From Massilia sp. PAMC28688 (GTDB lineage: Bacteria > Pseudomonadota > Gammaproteobacteria > Burkholderiales > Burkholderiaceae_D): a stretch of DNA of 64,000 nt. Location of the stretch: the NCBI RefSeq assembly GCF_019443445.1, contig NZ_CP080378.1, positions 2,108,001 through 2,172,000 on the forward strand, given 5' to 3'. Both the position numbers and the translations under genes were made by a program. The notes beneath the pieces were generated by a model, which did not search any database, had not been told where the DNA came from, and saw only the letters and a list, made by a program, of their open reading frames with translations. Positions 45,144-54,015 of the stretch are shown here, piece by piece; positions within the stretch are counted from its first letter, which is position 1, and each line of letters begins with the position of its first letter.

Positions 45144-45349
45144 ATACTCTCCGGTGAGGTGACCGCATGCCCCAACTCGCCGCCGACTGCTCCCCAACAT
45201 TCTTCGGCGACAATGTCTTCGATTGCGTGTAGCAACATTACCTTCAGATCCATCGGGACTGCAACCCATCCCCAAGCGCTTCGAACCTCATCAAGCAGCT
45301 GCATGCTCCACTCCACGCCATCTATTTCGCCTCGGCCGTACTCGCAATG
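45140..45349 (-). pseudogene. 5'-truncated hypothetical gene remnant
   Basis: The last ~65 codons of a minus-strand frame read like a genuine protein (GVEWSMQLLDEVRSAWGWV, MDLKVMLLHAIEDIVAEECW). Upstream of about 45349 the same frame becomes antisense to the serine hydrolase pseudogene and loses protein-like character. The stop overlaps the start of the DUF3592 gene (ATGA), as expected of a once-coupled operon. I interpret it as the 3' part of a gene whose 5' end was lost at the junction with the hydrolase. The family is not recognised. Confidence 0.45.
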
Positions 45350-46555
45350 GCTGGTGGCGTCTCGACAAGCGTCAACGCGTTCGCCACCTATGCGCGCAGC
45401 AGCCCAAACCGCGTGACTGACCGCATGCTTGCCTCGTTGGTCACAGGCAACGGCGTCCCCGGAATGAGGCCTGCCGTCGTGGTCGATGGGGTGCCGGTCT
45501 GGCGGGAGCGCGGGAATGCGCAATCTCGAAGCTGGCGAGCCGGTCGACCACCATACCATGTTTCGCTTAGCGAGCGTGTCCAAGCCCGTCACGGCAACCG
45601 CCGCCGCGAAACTTGGCCAAGAGGGCAGGCTGGATACGCCCCAGTCCAATCCAGGCTATCGTGGCTGAAGGCCCCGTGGGCACCGCTCACACCGCGACAG
45701 CTTGCGGCTCATACCTCGGGCCTGCCGCATTATCAGGATGTCGACACGGGACGGGGTGCGAAGCACTACGACTAGGTCCGCGCGGCAGTGGATATGTTGG
45801 CCGATCGCCCGTTGCTGACAGCCCCGAACGCTGCATACCATTACTCTTCCTGGGGCTATACGTTGCTTCGCGCCGTGATCGAAGCGGATGCTGGAAAAAG
45901 CTTCCTCGATTACATCGGCGATGAGGTTACGCCCGGCCTAGCCATCAGTGCGGACGCGTCCGATCACGGCGACACAAAAGCATCGGAAGCGTACGAGTTT
46001 GCTGACGGCCGTGCGGTGCGGTTGACAACGCACGACATGAGCTATACCTGGGGAGGCGGAGGTCTGGCGGCGCCGCGTGAAGCAATTGCGCTGTTTGGAA
46101 GTCGCGTCATGAATGGCAAAGTCGTCTCGCCCAAGACGTTTAAGGCGATGCTGGAACTCGCGCGATTAGCCGATGGCTCCGTGGTCCGCGAGCGTGAGTA
46201 CGAGGTGGGCTTCGGCTGGCGCACGAGCCGGGGCGTAAATAGCGATATGATCGCCCATCATGCGGGAGTGACTGGCGGGGCACGCAGCGCGCTAGTTCTC
46301 TGGCCATCGAGTCGGATCAGCGCAAGCGGCCTGTCCAATGCGCAGCGGACGTCTTCGATTGAGACGACAGTGGAGATGCTGGCGGCACCGTTCCAGCAAA
46401 AAAACTTTACGGGCGACCAGCCGACCGCCCGCTGCCCGGTGGATGCCCTCGCCTATAAAGGCGAATTTGATGGTGAGCGGTTTCGGTTTGGTCGCAATAT
46501 GCCATTCGTTTTCCTGTCAGTGTGGGCAGGTCTGATGTTTGCCTTTGCAATGTAG
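45347..46555 (+). pseudogene. Serine hydrolase (beta-lactamase class C-like) pseudogene
   Basis: The reading crosses frames. VTDRMLASLVTGNGVPGMR to VDGVPVWRERG is in one frame to about 45515. MRNLEAGEPVDHHTMFRLASVSK (with the SxxK motif SVSK) continues in a second frame to about 45650. PLTPRQLAAHTSGLPHYQDVD returns to the first frame and ends at an in-frame TAG at 45773. The C-terminal half, MDMLADRPLLTAPNAAYHYSSWGYTLL onward, is open to 46555; YSS occupies the usual YxN position. Two frameshifts plus a stop make a functional product unlikely. The N-terminal signal region is not clear and abuts a broken minus-strand gene. Confidence 0.82.
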
Positions 46556-46649
46556 GTCCCGAAAAATTATTGCTACGGAAAAAAGGATTTGAAAAAATTT
46601 CATGTTCTTGTACAATAGTCAATTCACTTTATCAAGAAAGATTGCGTCG

Positions 46650-47378
46650 ATGCCTCACTTATTTTCGAAACTCGGGTTGCTGAAGCACGGCGTAATTTTG
46701 ATGGCAATGGCTTGTTTCGCCAGCGCCGCCAATGCTACCTTGATGACTTACACAACCAGCGGAACCATTCAATCTGGCAAAGATTTCGCCGGTAACTTTA
46801 GCCACGGCGTGGCGGGACGTGACCTGGCCGGCTTACATTATTCGCAGAGCCTGACGTTTGACCCGTCGCTCATCGCAAGCCAAATTATGCCCCCTTCCGA
46901 TCACACGCATGTCACAGGGCCCATGCATTCTGGCATGCCGGTTTCCACTATCACGATTGGCGACGTTTCGGTTTCGTATGTGCTGGACAAGAATTTGTCG
47001 GGCCAAGTGTCCTTGATTAATTTTCTGACGCTGGGCGATACCCAACGTTTTGATGGTGTGGTGTTCGGCGCCGGCGGGCACACCGCCGACTGGAACTATG
47101 TGTGGGCCACTTCAAGCGTGTACAGCCATAAGCACGCATATGGACTTGGCCTCGGTCTTTACCAGAACTGGTCGTATGAGGTCCCGGCCGATGACCGCAA
47201 GTATCCCGATTCATATGTGATGATGTATGGCCCCTGGGGACCTACCCAGCTTGAATATTATGGAATAGCCGAGACCGTATCTATGCAGATCGCGAGCGAT
47301 GTGCCTGAACCGTCATCGGTCCTGTTGCTCGCGATGGGAATCGGCCTGTTGGCTGCGCGACGCAGGCCACAGGCCTGA
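46650..47378 (+). CDS. PEP-CTERM protein
   Basis: A 242-residue exported protein. The signal peptide ends ASAANAT at about residue 31. The middle is strand-rich with no named domain (LHYSQSLTFDPSLIASQIMPP, TITIGDVSVSYVLDKNLSG). The C-terminal tag VPEPSSVLLLAMGIGLLAARRR is a classical PEP-CTERM sorting signal, so the protein is probably handed to an exosortase. The ATG at 46650 is used because it immediately precedes the signal-like sequence and follows AAGAAAG. It is the second PEP-CTERM gene in the window, and the processing enzyme is not here. Confidence 0.88.
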   Translation: MPHLFSKLGLLKHGVILMAMACFASAANATLMTYTTSGTIQSGKDFAGNFSHGVAGRDLAGLHYSQSLTFDPSLIASQIMPPSDHTHVTGPMHSGMPVSTITIGDVSVSYVLDKNLSGQVSLINFLTLGDTQRFDGVVFGAGGHTADWNYVWATSSVYSHKHAYGLGLGLYQNWSYEVPADDRKYPDSYVMMYGPWGPTQLEYYGIAETVSMQIASDVPEPSSVLLLAMGIGLLAARRRPQA

Positions 47379-48184
47379 CCCTGTCGGAGCAGGATAGTAG
47401 CTTGCAAGCTAGAAAAATCCTTGGCCGTTTGCGAATGACAGGTTGAATCTAAGGCCGAAAGCGGCCTGTCGAGGGATAATAGCACCTTGCCAAGTGGAAA
47501 GCATCCCAACGCGTAAGCCCCCCAAGCTTGCTAGTACGAGGTATTGTTAGGCGTTCTAAGTCGAGCCGTGGTTAACGGGTACTTGGTTGGTAAATTCAGG
47601 CAGCGCTCGGCCGTCCCATCGGGAACCGCAAGGACTCACGCGCAACTGATTATCGCAATAACATTCAGCTTTATGAAAAGTTCACGGAACGTGAAAATTT
47701 AATTTCTTGAATTTTCATCATAGACAGCAACGCGGTTGCTTTACCGGTACTTATTTTTTGGGGCTGGATAGACGGCTGATGGCCAGTACAAATACACTTG
47801 ATGCACTAAGAAAAATCATCGAATGAGACTTCGACAGGCTTTTGACCGAAATGATCAAGCCTGGACGCCACCTTGAGAACGCAGAAGAGCGAGTGTTCTC
47901 GCCGCTACGCTTACTGCAGCACGCACTCAGGCAAAAAAATTGGACGGGCAATTTCGAGGGGGTACAGGGCCCAGCAGGACACTCGATGTTGGCCTGGCCT
48001 CCCAGCGCAGGACCAGATGGAATTCCGGGACTGTTACCCACGTGATCAGTCACTCGGTCACTACGATGACTTGCCCGCGCGCGGCGAATTTTCCCTATAA
48101 TTTTCTTGCCGGTCCGGCGACACTCTCACCGGATACCCCGTGCAGTAGCCCACTCCCACACATTCAATCTCATGCGGAGGCCTG
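47379..48184. other. Gene-poor intergenic stretch
   Basis: An 806-bp region without a convincing gene. A perfect 14-bp palindrome TAGCTTGCAAGCTA occurs near 47397. A plus-strand frame from about 47779 reads MASTNTLDALRKIIE, hits TGA at 47824-47826, then continues DFDRLLTEMIKPGRHLENAEER to 48045; it could be a decayed gene fragment. GC is low at 47640-47760. The last part (48090-48180) contains the leader and the strong GGAGG ribosome-binding site of the VOC gene. Confidence 0.4.
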
Positions 48185-48535
48185 ATGGCCGTCAAACGGA
48201 TTGTTGCCAATTTCGCGACCAGTAATCCTGCTGGTGTCGATGCCTTCTATCGCGAAATCTTCGGATTGGACCTGGCCATGGACCATGGCTGGATCCGGAC
48301 CTTTACTGCCGCCGCCAGCATGCAGGTGCAGGTCAGCTTTGCAAGTGAAGGCGGATCGGGCACGCCTGTTCCGGACCTCTCGATCGAAGTGGACGACCTG
48401 AAATTGGTGCTTGAACGGGTCAAGGCATCAGGCATCGCTGTCGAATACGGTCCGGTCAACGAGCCATGGGGCGTGCGGCGCTTTTATGTCCGCGATCCCA
48501 ATGGCAAGCTGCTCAACGTCTTGCAGCATGCCTAG
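48185..48535 (+). CDS. VOC-family (glyoxalase/bleomycin-resistance fold) protein
   Basis: A 116-residue metalloenzyme-fold protein. Paired beta-alpha-beta-beta-beta units are visible: IVANFATSNPAGVDAFYREIFGLDLAMDHGW, then IEVDDLKLVLERVKASGIAVEYGP, then RRFYVRDPNGKLLNVLQH. The terminal FYVRDPNGKLLNVLQ matches the VOC metal-binding C-terminal strand. Substrate unknown. GGAGG lies seven bases upstream of the ATG at 48185. It stands alone. Confidence 0.85.
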   Translation: MAVKRIVANFATSNPAGVDAFYREIFGLDLAMDHGWIRTFTAAASMQVQVSFASEGGSGTPVPDLSIEVDDLKLVLERVKASGIAVEYGPVNEPWGVRRFYVRDPNGKLLNVLQHA

Positions 48536-48599
48536 GCCAGTGCCATGGCTGCCGATCTGATTCGCCGATTGGCGGCGCCTGAAAACGCGATCGAGCTGG

Positions 48600-48911
48600 C
48601 TACACCTTGATGGAAATGGCGATCCGGAACTCGGGCTGAAACTGGTCTTCGGCACGGCGGCCAGAACTGCGGCGCCGGCCCTGGGGCGTGCGCGTGTCGA
48701 GAAAGGCAGACTGTTCCTTTTCGCGCCGTTCATTGACGCGGCGGTCCCCCTGCATCCGGCGCTCGTACCTGGGCGGACCGGCGAGGCCGGCAGCCGGCAA
48801 CTTGGCCGGCATGCCCGGGTCGGGGCGACGCTGGACCGGCGCCACGCTCGGCTGCGCCGGCGGCGGACGTTCGACATAGCTAATCACTCTTAGCGGAAGC
48901 ATGCTGTTCAC
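48600..48911 (-). CDS. Hypothetical Arg-rich small protein
   Basis: A 103-residue basic protein. After a variable Pro-rich N-terminus it has RYERRMQGDRRVNERREKEQ and DTRTPQGRRRSSGRRAEDQ, runs of arginine-rich charged helix. Such proteins occur in related species, but I know no function; nucleic-acid binding is only a guess from charge. The ATG at 48902 three codons downstream is an alternative start. Confidence is moderate because of the low-complexity sequence. Confidence 0.5.
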   Translation of the reverse strand: MNSMLPLRVISYVERPPPAQPSVAPVQRRPDPGMPAKLPAAGLAGPPRYERRMQGDRRVNERREKEQSAFLDTRTPQGRRRSSGRRAEDQFQPEFRIAISIKV

Positions 48912-49013
48912 TCATGGGAAAATGGCTCATCCCCATTTACGACGCTCGCGCAGAAAACTTTAGCTATTTTTACATTGAAGTTGTCAAAAAAATGGAGCCG
49001 AAGCTCCACCGTG

Positions 49014-49190
49014 CTACTTCTGCAGGCGCTGGCGGACCGCCGTCACGCTGGGCCCGACTTCCTTGACGATTTCCTGCAGTCGCTCCTTGTTGACGCCGAG
49101 GGTTTCCGTCCAGTAACGTACCTCCCACTCTTCGTTGACGTTGATGCGCGCCCGGTCCTGGGGACCGGCATTTTGCAGATTGTCAGCCAT
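49014..49190 (-). CDS. DUF3606 domain protein
   Basis: A 58-residue protein: MADNLQNAGPQDRARINVNEEWEVRYWTETLGVNKERLQEIVKEVGPSVTAVRQRL. This single helix-turn-helix-like unit matches DUF3606, small proteins often made under stress; the exact role is unknown. The ATG at 49190 has GGAGG just upstream (GGAGGCAATC before the ATG), which fixes the start against the longer open frame. Confidence 0.75.
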   Translation of the reverse strand: MADNLQNAGPQDRARINVNEEWEVRYWTETLGVNKERLQEIVKEVGPSVTAVRQRLQK

Positions 49191-49393
49191 GATTGCCTCC
49201 TGTGAAGATGATTTCGGTGACGCCAAGAATGTCAGCGCGGGGCGCTGCGTTCAGTACGATGACGCACGCATGTACGACATCCCGTACCCCGCTTGCGTTC
49301 GCGCAAGCGTGGCAGGCGAACCTGGACAAGCAAGCCGCGCTCCAATGCTTACCTGGCCGGCGGATCGCGCGGCCGCCCATCCTGGAGAGCGAT

Positions 49394-50002
49394 ATGCTGA
49401 CGCAGTTCGATGCCCTCAACATTATTGCGTTTCACGAAGAAGCCTTGCGCGATGCAGAATGGCCGGACGGCACCAGCGATCCCTTGACCCCCGGCGCGTG
49501 GTATTGGGTCCATGCCAATCATCGCTACAACACCCTGCTATGGCGAGAAGAAGACAAGGCCAGGCGCACGGACGTGGGGCCGGCTGCCATTGCGCTGAGC
49601 AAACGGCTCATTGACCGGCACAACCAGCGCCGCAATGACGCCGTCGAGGCGATGGACGAGGCAATATTGGCTACCCTGCCGCACGTGTCACCGCAGGCCG
49701 GCGCGCGCCTGAGCAGCGAGACAGCGGGCGCCATGATTGACCGGCTGTCCATACTGGCACTAAAGATTTTCCACATGGCCATCCAGGCGCACCGCACCGA
49801 TGCCGGTGACCGCCATGCAGCGACTTGCCGCATCAAGCTCGAACGGCTCGGCACGCAGCGCCATGACCTTGCCCTGTGCCTCGACCAGTTGCTTACCGAA
49901 GCAGCACGCGGCGAGGCGTACTTCAAGATGTACCGTCAGTTCAAGATGTACAACGATCCTGATCTCAACCCCTACCTTTACCGTCCAGGGCGCAGGCAAT
50001 GA
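49394..50002 (+). CDS. DUF4254 protein in glycosyltransferase cluster
   Basis: A 202-residue helical protein. MLTQFDALNIIAFHEEALRDAEW and the stretch LWREEDKARRTDVGPAAIALSKRLIDRHNQRRNDAVEAMDE are DUF4254 signatures. Members are found beside glycosyltransferases, but their role is unknown. The start at 49394 follows GGAGAG. The stop overlaps the start of the GT2 gene (ATGA), so the two are coupled, and the GT9 gene continues the operon. Confidence 0.75.
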   Translation: MLTQFDALNIIAFHEEALRDAEWPDGTSDPLTPGAWYWVHANHRYNTLLWREEDKARRTDVGPAAIALSKRLIDRHNQRRNDAVEAMDEAILATLPHVSPQAGARLSSETAGAMIDRLSILALKIFHMAIQAHRTDAGDRHAATCRIKLERLGTQRHDLALCLDQLLTEAARGEAYFKMYRQFKMYNDPDLNPYLYRPGRRQ

Positions 50003-50805
50003 GCGACGTGCTCGATGTGCTCATTCCTACCTGTAACCGCGCGAGTGCGCTGGCGGTAACGCTGTGCGCGCTGGCGGCGCAGACGCTGCGGCATTTTCGT
50101 ATCATCATTTCCGATCAATCCGATGGGCCAGGCATCGTGGCCGCACCAGAGGTGCAGGCTGTCACACGCTTCCTGCGCGTGCAGGATATCGATGTGGTGG
50201 CCCTGCGCCACCTGCCCCGGCGGGGCATGGCGGAGCAGCGCGCGTTTTTACTGGCGCAAGTGACCGCGCCCTTTTGCCTGTTTCTCGATGACGATGTCAT
50301 CGTCGAGCCCAGTCTGCTTGCGCGCATGCTCGACACCATCCGGCGCCGCCGGTGCGGGTTCGTCGGCAGCGCGCTGCACGGTCTCAGCTATCTTGGCGAG
50401 CGGCGTCCGGCGCACGAAGCCATTACTTTCTGGGACGGGGAAGTGCTGCCGGAAACCATACGGCCGGGCACCCAGGCGTGGGAACGCCATCATCTCCATA
50501 GCGCAGCCAATCTGTACCACGTGCAGCGCAGGCTTGAACTGACCGTGCGCGACGCCCGCTGCTACCGGGTGGCGTGGGTCGGCGGCTGCGTGCTGTTCGA
50601 TACGGGCAAGCTGCGCGACTGCGGCGGCTTTGATTTCTGGCCAGATTTGCCGGCGGATCATGCGGGCGAGGATGTCCTGGCGCAGCTGCGCGTCATGGCG
50701 CGGTTTGGCGGGTGCGGCCTGATTCCATCCGGGGCGTATCACATGGAACTGCCCACCACCTTGCCGGTGCGCTCGGTCGATGCGCCGCAGCTACTGTGGC
50801 CATGA
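49999..50805 (+). CDS. Family 2 glycosyltransferase
   Basis: A 268-residue GT-A fold enzyme. The nucleotide-binding start is MSDVLDVLIPTCNRASALAVTL. The metal-binding DxD-type motif is FLDDDVIV near residue 96. The acceptor region has GFDFWPDLPADHAGEDV, where the ED pair is a likely catalytic base. It would transfer a sugar from a nucleotide-sugar to a glycan or lipid carrier. It overlaps its neighbours at both ends by ATGA, giving a three-gene transcription and translation unit. Confidence 0.85.
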   Translation: MSDVLDVLIPTCNRASALAVTLCALAAQTLRHFRIIISDQSDGPGIVAAPEVQAVTRFLRVQDIDVVALRHLPRRGMAEQRAFLLAQVTAPFCLFLDDDVIVEPSLLARMLDTIRRRRCGFVGSALHGLSYLGERRPAHEAITFWDGEVLPETIRPGTQAWERHHLHSAANLYHVQRRLELTVRDARCYRVAWVGGCVLFDTGKLRDCGGFDFWPDLPADHAGEDVLAQLRVMARFGGCGLIPSGAYHMELPTTLPVRSVDAPQLLWP

Positions 50806-51872
50806 CTGGCTACCTTGTGCGTGATGTGCGCCGCATCGCCGTGCTGCGCCCGAACGCGGTGGGCGACTTCGTGTTTTGTTTGCCGGCCTTGCATGCTCTC
50901 CGGCATCGCTACCCGCGTGCGGAGATTACCTACCTCGGTCTGCCGTGGCACGCCTCCTTTCTTGCCGGGCGTACCGGCCTGGTTGACCATGTCGTGGTGG
51001 TCCCCCCGATTGCCGGCATCACGGCGCCGGCAATCGGTTCATGCGATGGCCGGGAGCAGACCCTGTTCATCGACCAGATGCGCGCACAGCGCTTTGACCT
51101 GGCACTGCAGATGTATGGCGGCGGGCGCTATGCCAACCCCCTGGTCCGGCAGCTCGGTGCGCGCTTGACTGCGGGAATGCGCACGGCGGACGCGGCGCCG
51201 CTGGACCGCACCATCGCTTACGCAGGCCCTGTCAATCGCCGGCTGCAATTGCTGGAAGTCGCCGCGCTGGCGGGGGCCAGCTACTGGCCCATGAAGCGTG
51301 AGCTCGAAGCCACCGCAGCCGACCTGCAACTGTCGCGTGACTTGATACCCGATGAGGACGGACGACGGCTGGTGCTCATCCAGCCCGGTGCCAGCGACCC
51401 GCGCCGGCGCTGGCATCCCCAGCGTTTCGCTGCCGTGGCCGACGCGCTAGCAGCGGCGGGAGCGCGCGTCGTCATCAATGGCTCGGAGCGGGAAAGGCCT
51501 CTTGCCCACGCGGTTGCGGGGCGCATGCGTCACGGCGTCATCAACATTGCTGGCAAGGCCACGCTTGCGGCCCTGGTGGGAACGCTCGCTCGCTCAGCGC
51601 TGGTGGTGTCCAACGACACCGGACCACTGCACCTGGCGCTGGCACTGGGGCGGCCATGCGTGGGCATTTATTGGCTGACGAATCTGCTCGAATCGGCCCC
51701 CCTGCAGCAGGATCACCATCGTGCCATATTGGCCTGTCGCTTGTCCTGCCCGGTATGCGGCGCAAACAATCTGGCAAAACGTTGCGCACATGACGCCAGT
51801 TTCGTCGACGATATTACGTTGGGCGAAGTGGTGGCGCCCGCCATTGACATGTTCCGGCGCGTCCTCGACTAA
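50802..51872 (+). CDS. Family 9 glycosyltransferase (heptosyltransferase-like)
   Basis: A 356-residue GT-B enzyme. The N-terminal signature is RIAVLRPNAVGDFVFCLPALHALRHRYP. The C-terminal nucleotide-sugar site contains IQPGASDPRRRWHPQRFAAVADAL and VVSNDTGPLHLALALGRPCVGIY, the GT9 donor motif. A C-terminal Cys cluster (ILACRLSCPVCGANNLAKRC) is unusual, with four Cys that could bind metal. It likely adds heptose or a similar sugar to LPS or another glycan. It is the last gene of the coupled DUF4254-GT2-GT9 unit. Confidence 0.88.
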   Translation: MTGYLVRDVRRIAVLRPNAVGDFVFCLPALHALRHRYPRAEITYLGLPWHASFLAGRTGLVDHVVVVPPIAGITAPAIGSCDGREQTLFIDQMRAQRFDLALQMYGGGRYANPLVRQLGARLTAGMRTADAAPLDRTIAYAGPVNRRLQLLEVAALAGASYWPMKRELEATAADLQLSRDLIPDEDGRRLVLIQPGASDPRRRWHPQRFAAVADALAAAGARVVINGSERERPLAHAVAGRMRHGVINIAGKATLAALVGTLARSALVVSNDTGPLHLALALGRPCVGIYWLTNLLESAPLQQDHHRAILACRLSCPVCGANNLAKRCAHDASFVDDITLGEVVAPAIDMFRRVLD

Positions 51873-51939
51873 GCGGGCCGCGTCGCATCAGGCGCGGCGG
51901 CCCGACCTGTCGGCAGGGAAGGCCTTGCCGAGCCGCAGC

Positions 51940-52947
51940 TTACGCGTTCCTGCGCCACAGTTCGCGTGCATGCTGCACGACCTCCGCCAGCCGCTCCCCG
52001 TCGGGATCCCACAGGCAACGATGCAGCCGCTTGTCACCGGGCGACCAGCGGCCGATATCTGCCTTTGAGAAAATGATGACACTCGGCAGCCGCAGTGCTG
52101 CGGCGAGATGGGACACCCCCGTGTCGTTCGCAATGAGCATGCCGGCACGGCGAAAAATGGCGGCCATGGCGCCGATGGACATGGCCGACGTGGTGTTGAT
52201 GGCAGGTGTCGTCATGTGCCGGATCACCTGCCCGGCCAGGTCCGCCTCCTGTGCCGACCCTGTCAGCACGATCGGTACCTTGAATTCCTGCGCCAGTGTG
52301 TCTGCAACTGCCGCAAACCGTGCAGGATGCCAGCATTTGTCGCGCCGGCGCGCACCGGGATGAATGCAGATGTACGGGCGATCGCCAAGCGCATCCGGAA
52401 ACGAGGTTGCAGCGAGCTCGCCTTCGTCGTCGGTGGTGACGGGAAACTCCAGCTGGTCGCCGTCGGGTGCAACCCCGGCCGACGCCAGCAGCTTGAGCAG
52501 GCGCTGCACCTCGGTGCCATGGCCGGGATATGGCAGGAAGTGTTCGCCGGGCACGCATGTCTCGTCCCCATGCGCCACCATGCGGCGCGCGCCGAACGCG
52601 CGCGTGACCAGAGTGCTTTGAGGGCCGGCACCGTGCAGCTGGATAGCCAGGTCGAACCGCCGCGAGCGCATGGCAGCGTAGAAGCCGGCCAGCCGATCCT
52701 CCTGCACGGCCTGCTCCGGAAAGTCGGCATGTCCGGGAAAGGCAATAAATTCGTCAATATATGCGTGGAAACGCTGCACAAACTGGCCCGCCCACGGCAG
52801 GCCAACCAGCGCAATATGGGCAGATGGCAACTCGCGGCGCATGGCCCTGAAGGCAGGGACCGCGCACAGCATGTCTCCGAGCTGGAGCGCACGGAAAATG
52901 ACCACCGTGGCAGGAACCTGGCGGTGGATGAAGGAGCTGCCCGTCAT
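51940..52947 (-). CDS. Family 9 glycosyltransferase (second copy)
   Basis: A 335-residue GT-B enzyme convergent with the previous GT9. It opens VPATVVIFRALQLGDMLCAVPAFRAMRRELP, and the donor site contains IHPGARRRDKCWHPARFAAVADTL and MLIANDTGVSHLAAALRLPSVIIFS. It differs enough from the neighbouring GT9 that they are not a recent duplicate. The ATG at 52947 is chosen because it directly overlaps the stop of a 42-codon ORF (ATGA), with GGGAG about ten bases upstream; two other in-frame ATGs lie further out. Confidence 0.85.
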   Translation of the reverse strand: MTGSSFIHRQVPATVVIFRALQLGDMLCAVPAFRAMRRELPSAHIALVGLPWAGQFVQRFHAYIDEFIAFPGHADFPEQAVQEDRLAGFYAAMRSRRFDLAIQLHGAGPQSTLVTRAFGARRMVAHGDETCVPGEHFLPYPGHGTEVQRLLKLLASAGVAPDGDQLEFPVTTDDEGELAATSFPDALGDRPYICIHPGARRRDKCWHPARFAAVADTLAQEFKVPIVLTGSAQEADLAGQVIRHMTTPAINTTSAMSIGAMAAIFRRAGMLIANDTGVSHLAAALRLPSVIIFSKADIGRWSPGDKRLHRCLWDPDGERLAEVVQHARELWRRNA

Positions 52948-53072
52948 GCCGCCGCGCTCCCGCTGCTGCATGAGCCTTTCCGCCTGGATGGCCATGCCGG
53001 CCGGCTGCCCCGCCGTTTGGCACGGGCATCCTGCGGGGAAGCGATGCAGGGAAATGGCAATCCCTTGACCAT
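52944..53072 (-). CDS. Small ORF coupled to GT9 (42 codons)
   Basis: A 42-residue basic peptide: MVKGLPFPCIASPQDARAKR, then a Ser/Arg-rich end. An AGGAGG ribosome-binding site lies at the standard distance (CAGGAGGCCATC before ATG). Its TGA overlaps the ATG of the GT9 gene by four bases. A strong ribosome-binding site plus ATGA overlap suggest it is translated, perhaps as a leader peptide that couples translation into GT9. Codon use in the C-terminal half is not distinctive, so a product with its own function is unproven. Confidence 0.5.
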   Translation of the reverse strand: MVKGLPFPCIASPQDARAKRRGSRPAWPSRRKGSCSSGSAAA

Positions 53073-53185
53073 GATGGCCTCCTGTTTCACACCGCAGTTG
53101 GAGTGGTGTTGGCGCGGATAGTTCACGATCTCCTGTTGAGAATCGCGCTATCATTCCAGGGTTCAATATTGGAAAGGTCAGCAGC

Positions 53186-54010
53186 ATGCTCCACACGCCT
53201 GCTTCATTTACTCCTCTCATGCATGCGGTGGACGACGCCCATCCCTGGTGTTTTGTGTTCCAGGCCGGGCAGCTGCTGCTGCGCGAAAGCGACCTGGGCT
53301 TGCCCGCGCTGGAGATGGTCGAGGCGATGGACATTGCACCGTCCCAGACCCACCCGGTGGGCCTTTTCGACGGCCACTATTGCCGCAGCAGCTGGTGCGA
53401 GCGCGACACGCCGGCGCCGCAAGGCTTCGTGTGGCGCAGCCTGCGCAGCGTGCTGTACGTATTGGACGAGGCGCTCCTGGCGGTGGCCGGGCGTGCGGCG
53501 CAGATCGCGGAATGGGCACGTACGCACCGCTTTTGCGGCGCCTGCGGCAAGCCCATGCAGCTGCTGGCAGGGGAGCGCTGCTTGCGCTGCGAGGCCTGCC
53601 ACATGATGGCCTACCCGCGCATTTCGCCGGCCATGATGGTCCTGATCCGCAAGGGCGACAAGGTGCTCATGGCGATGCACACGGCCTCGCCGAGTAAACG
53701 ATTTACACCCTTGGCAGGATTTCTTGAAGCGGGAGAATCGATCGAGGATGCGGTCCACCGCGAAGTGTTCGAGGAAGTGGGACTGCGGGTTCACAAGCTG
53801 CAGTATTTCGGCAGTCAGTCATGGCCGTTTCCGCACTCGCTGATGATCGCCTTTACCGCCGAATACCTCGATGGCGAGATCCGCATTGACGCCAATGAGC
53901 TGTCAGAAGCGCGCTGGTTTGGCCCGGACGACGAATGGCCGGAAAAAGTGCCGCATGTGTCGATATCGAGCATCCTGGTCGACGCCCACCGCCCGCCGGC
54001 GCGCGCCTGA
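53186..54010 (+). CDS. nudC: NADH pyrophosphatase NudC
   Basis: A 274-residue Nudix hydrolase. A four-Cys zinc site comprises FCGACGKP and LRCEACHM near residues 116-138. The Nudix box GFLEAGESIEDAVHREVFEEVGL (GX5EX7REUXEEXGU) begins near residue 176. The NADH-type motif SQSWPFPHSLM near 212 follows. It splits NAD(H) to NMN(H) and AMP and may also remove NAD caps from RNA; both are known for the family. The gene is divergent from the small ORF/GT9 unit. Confidence 0.94.
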   Translation: MLHTPASFTPLMHAVDDAHPWCFVFQAGQLLLRESDLGLPALEMVEAMDIAPSQTHPVGLFDGHYCRSSWCERDTPAPQGFVWRSLRSVLYVLDEALLAVAGRAAQIAEWARTHRFCGACGKPMQLLAGERCLRCEACHMMAYPRISPAMMVLIRKGDKVLMAMHTASPSKRFTPLAGFLEAGESIEDAVHREVFEEVGLRVHKLQYFGSQSWPFPHSLMIAFTAEYLDGEIRIDANELSEARWFGPDDEWPEKVPHVSISSILVDAHRPPARA

Positions 54011-54015
54011 CCGCT

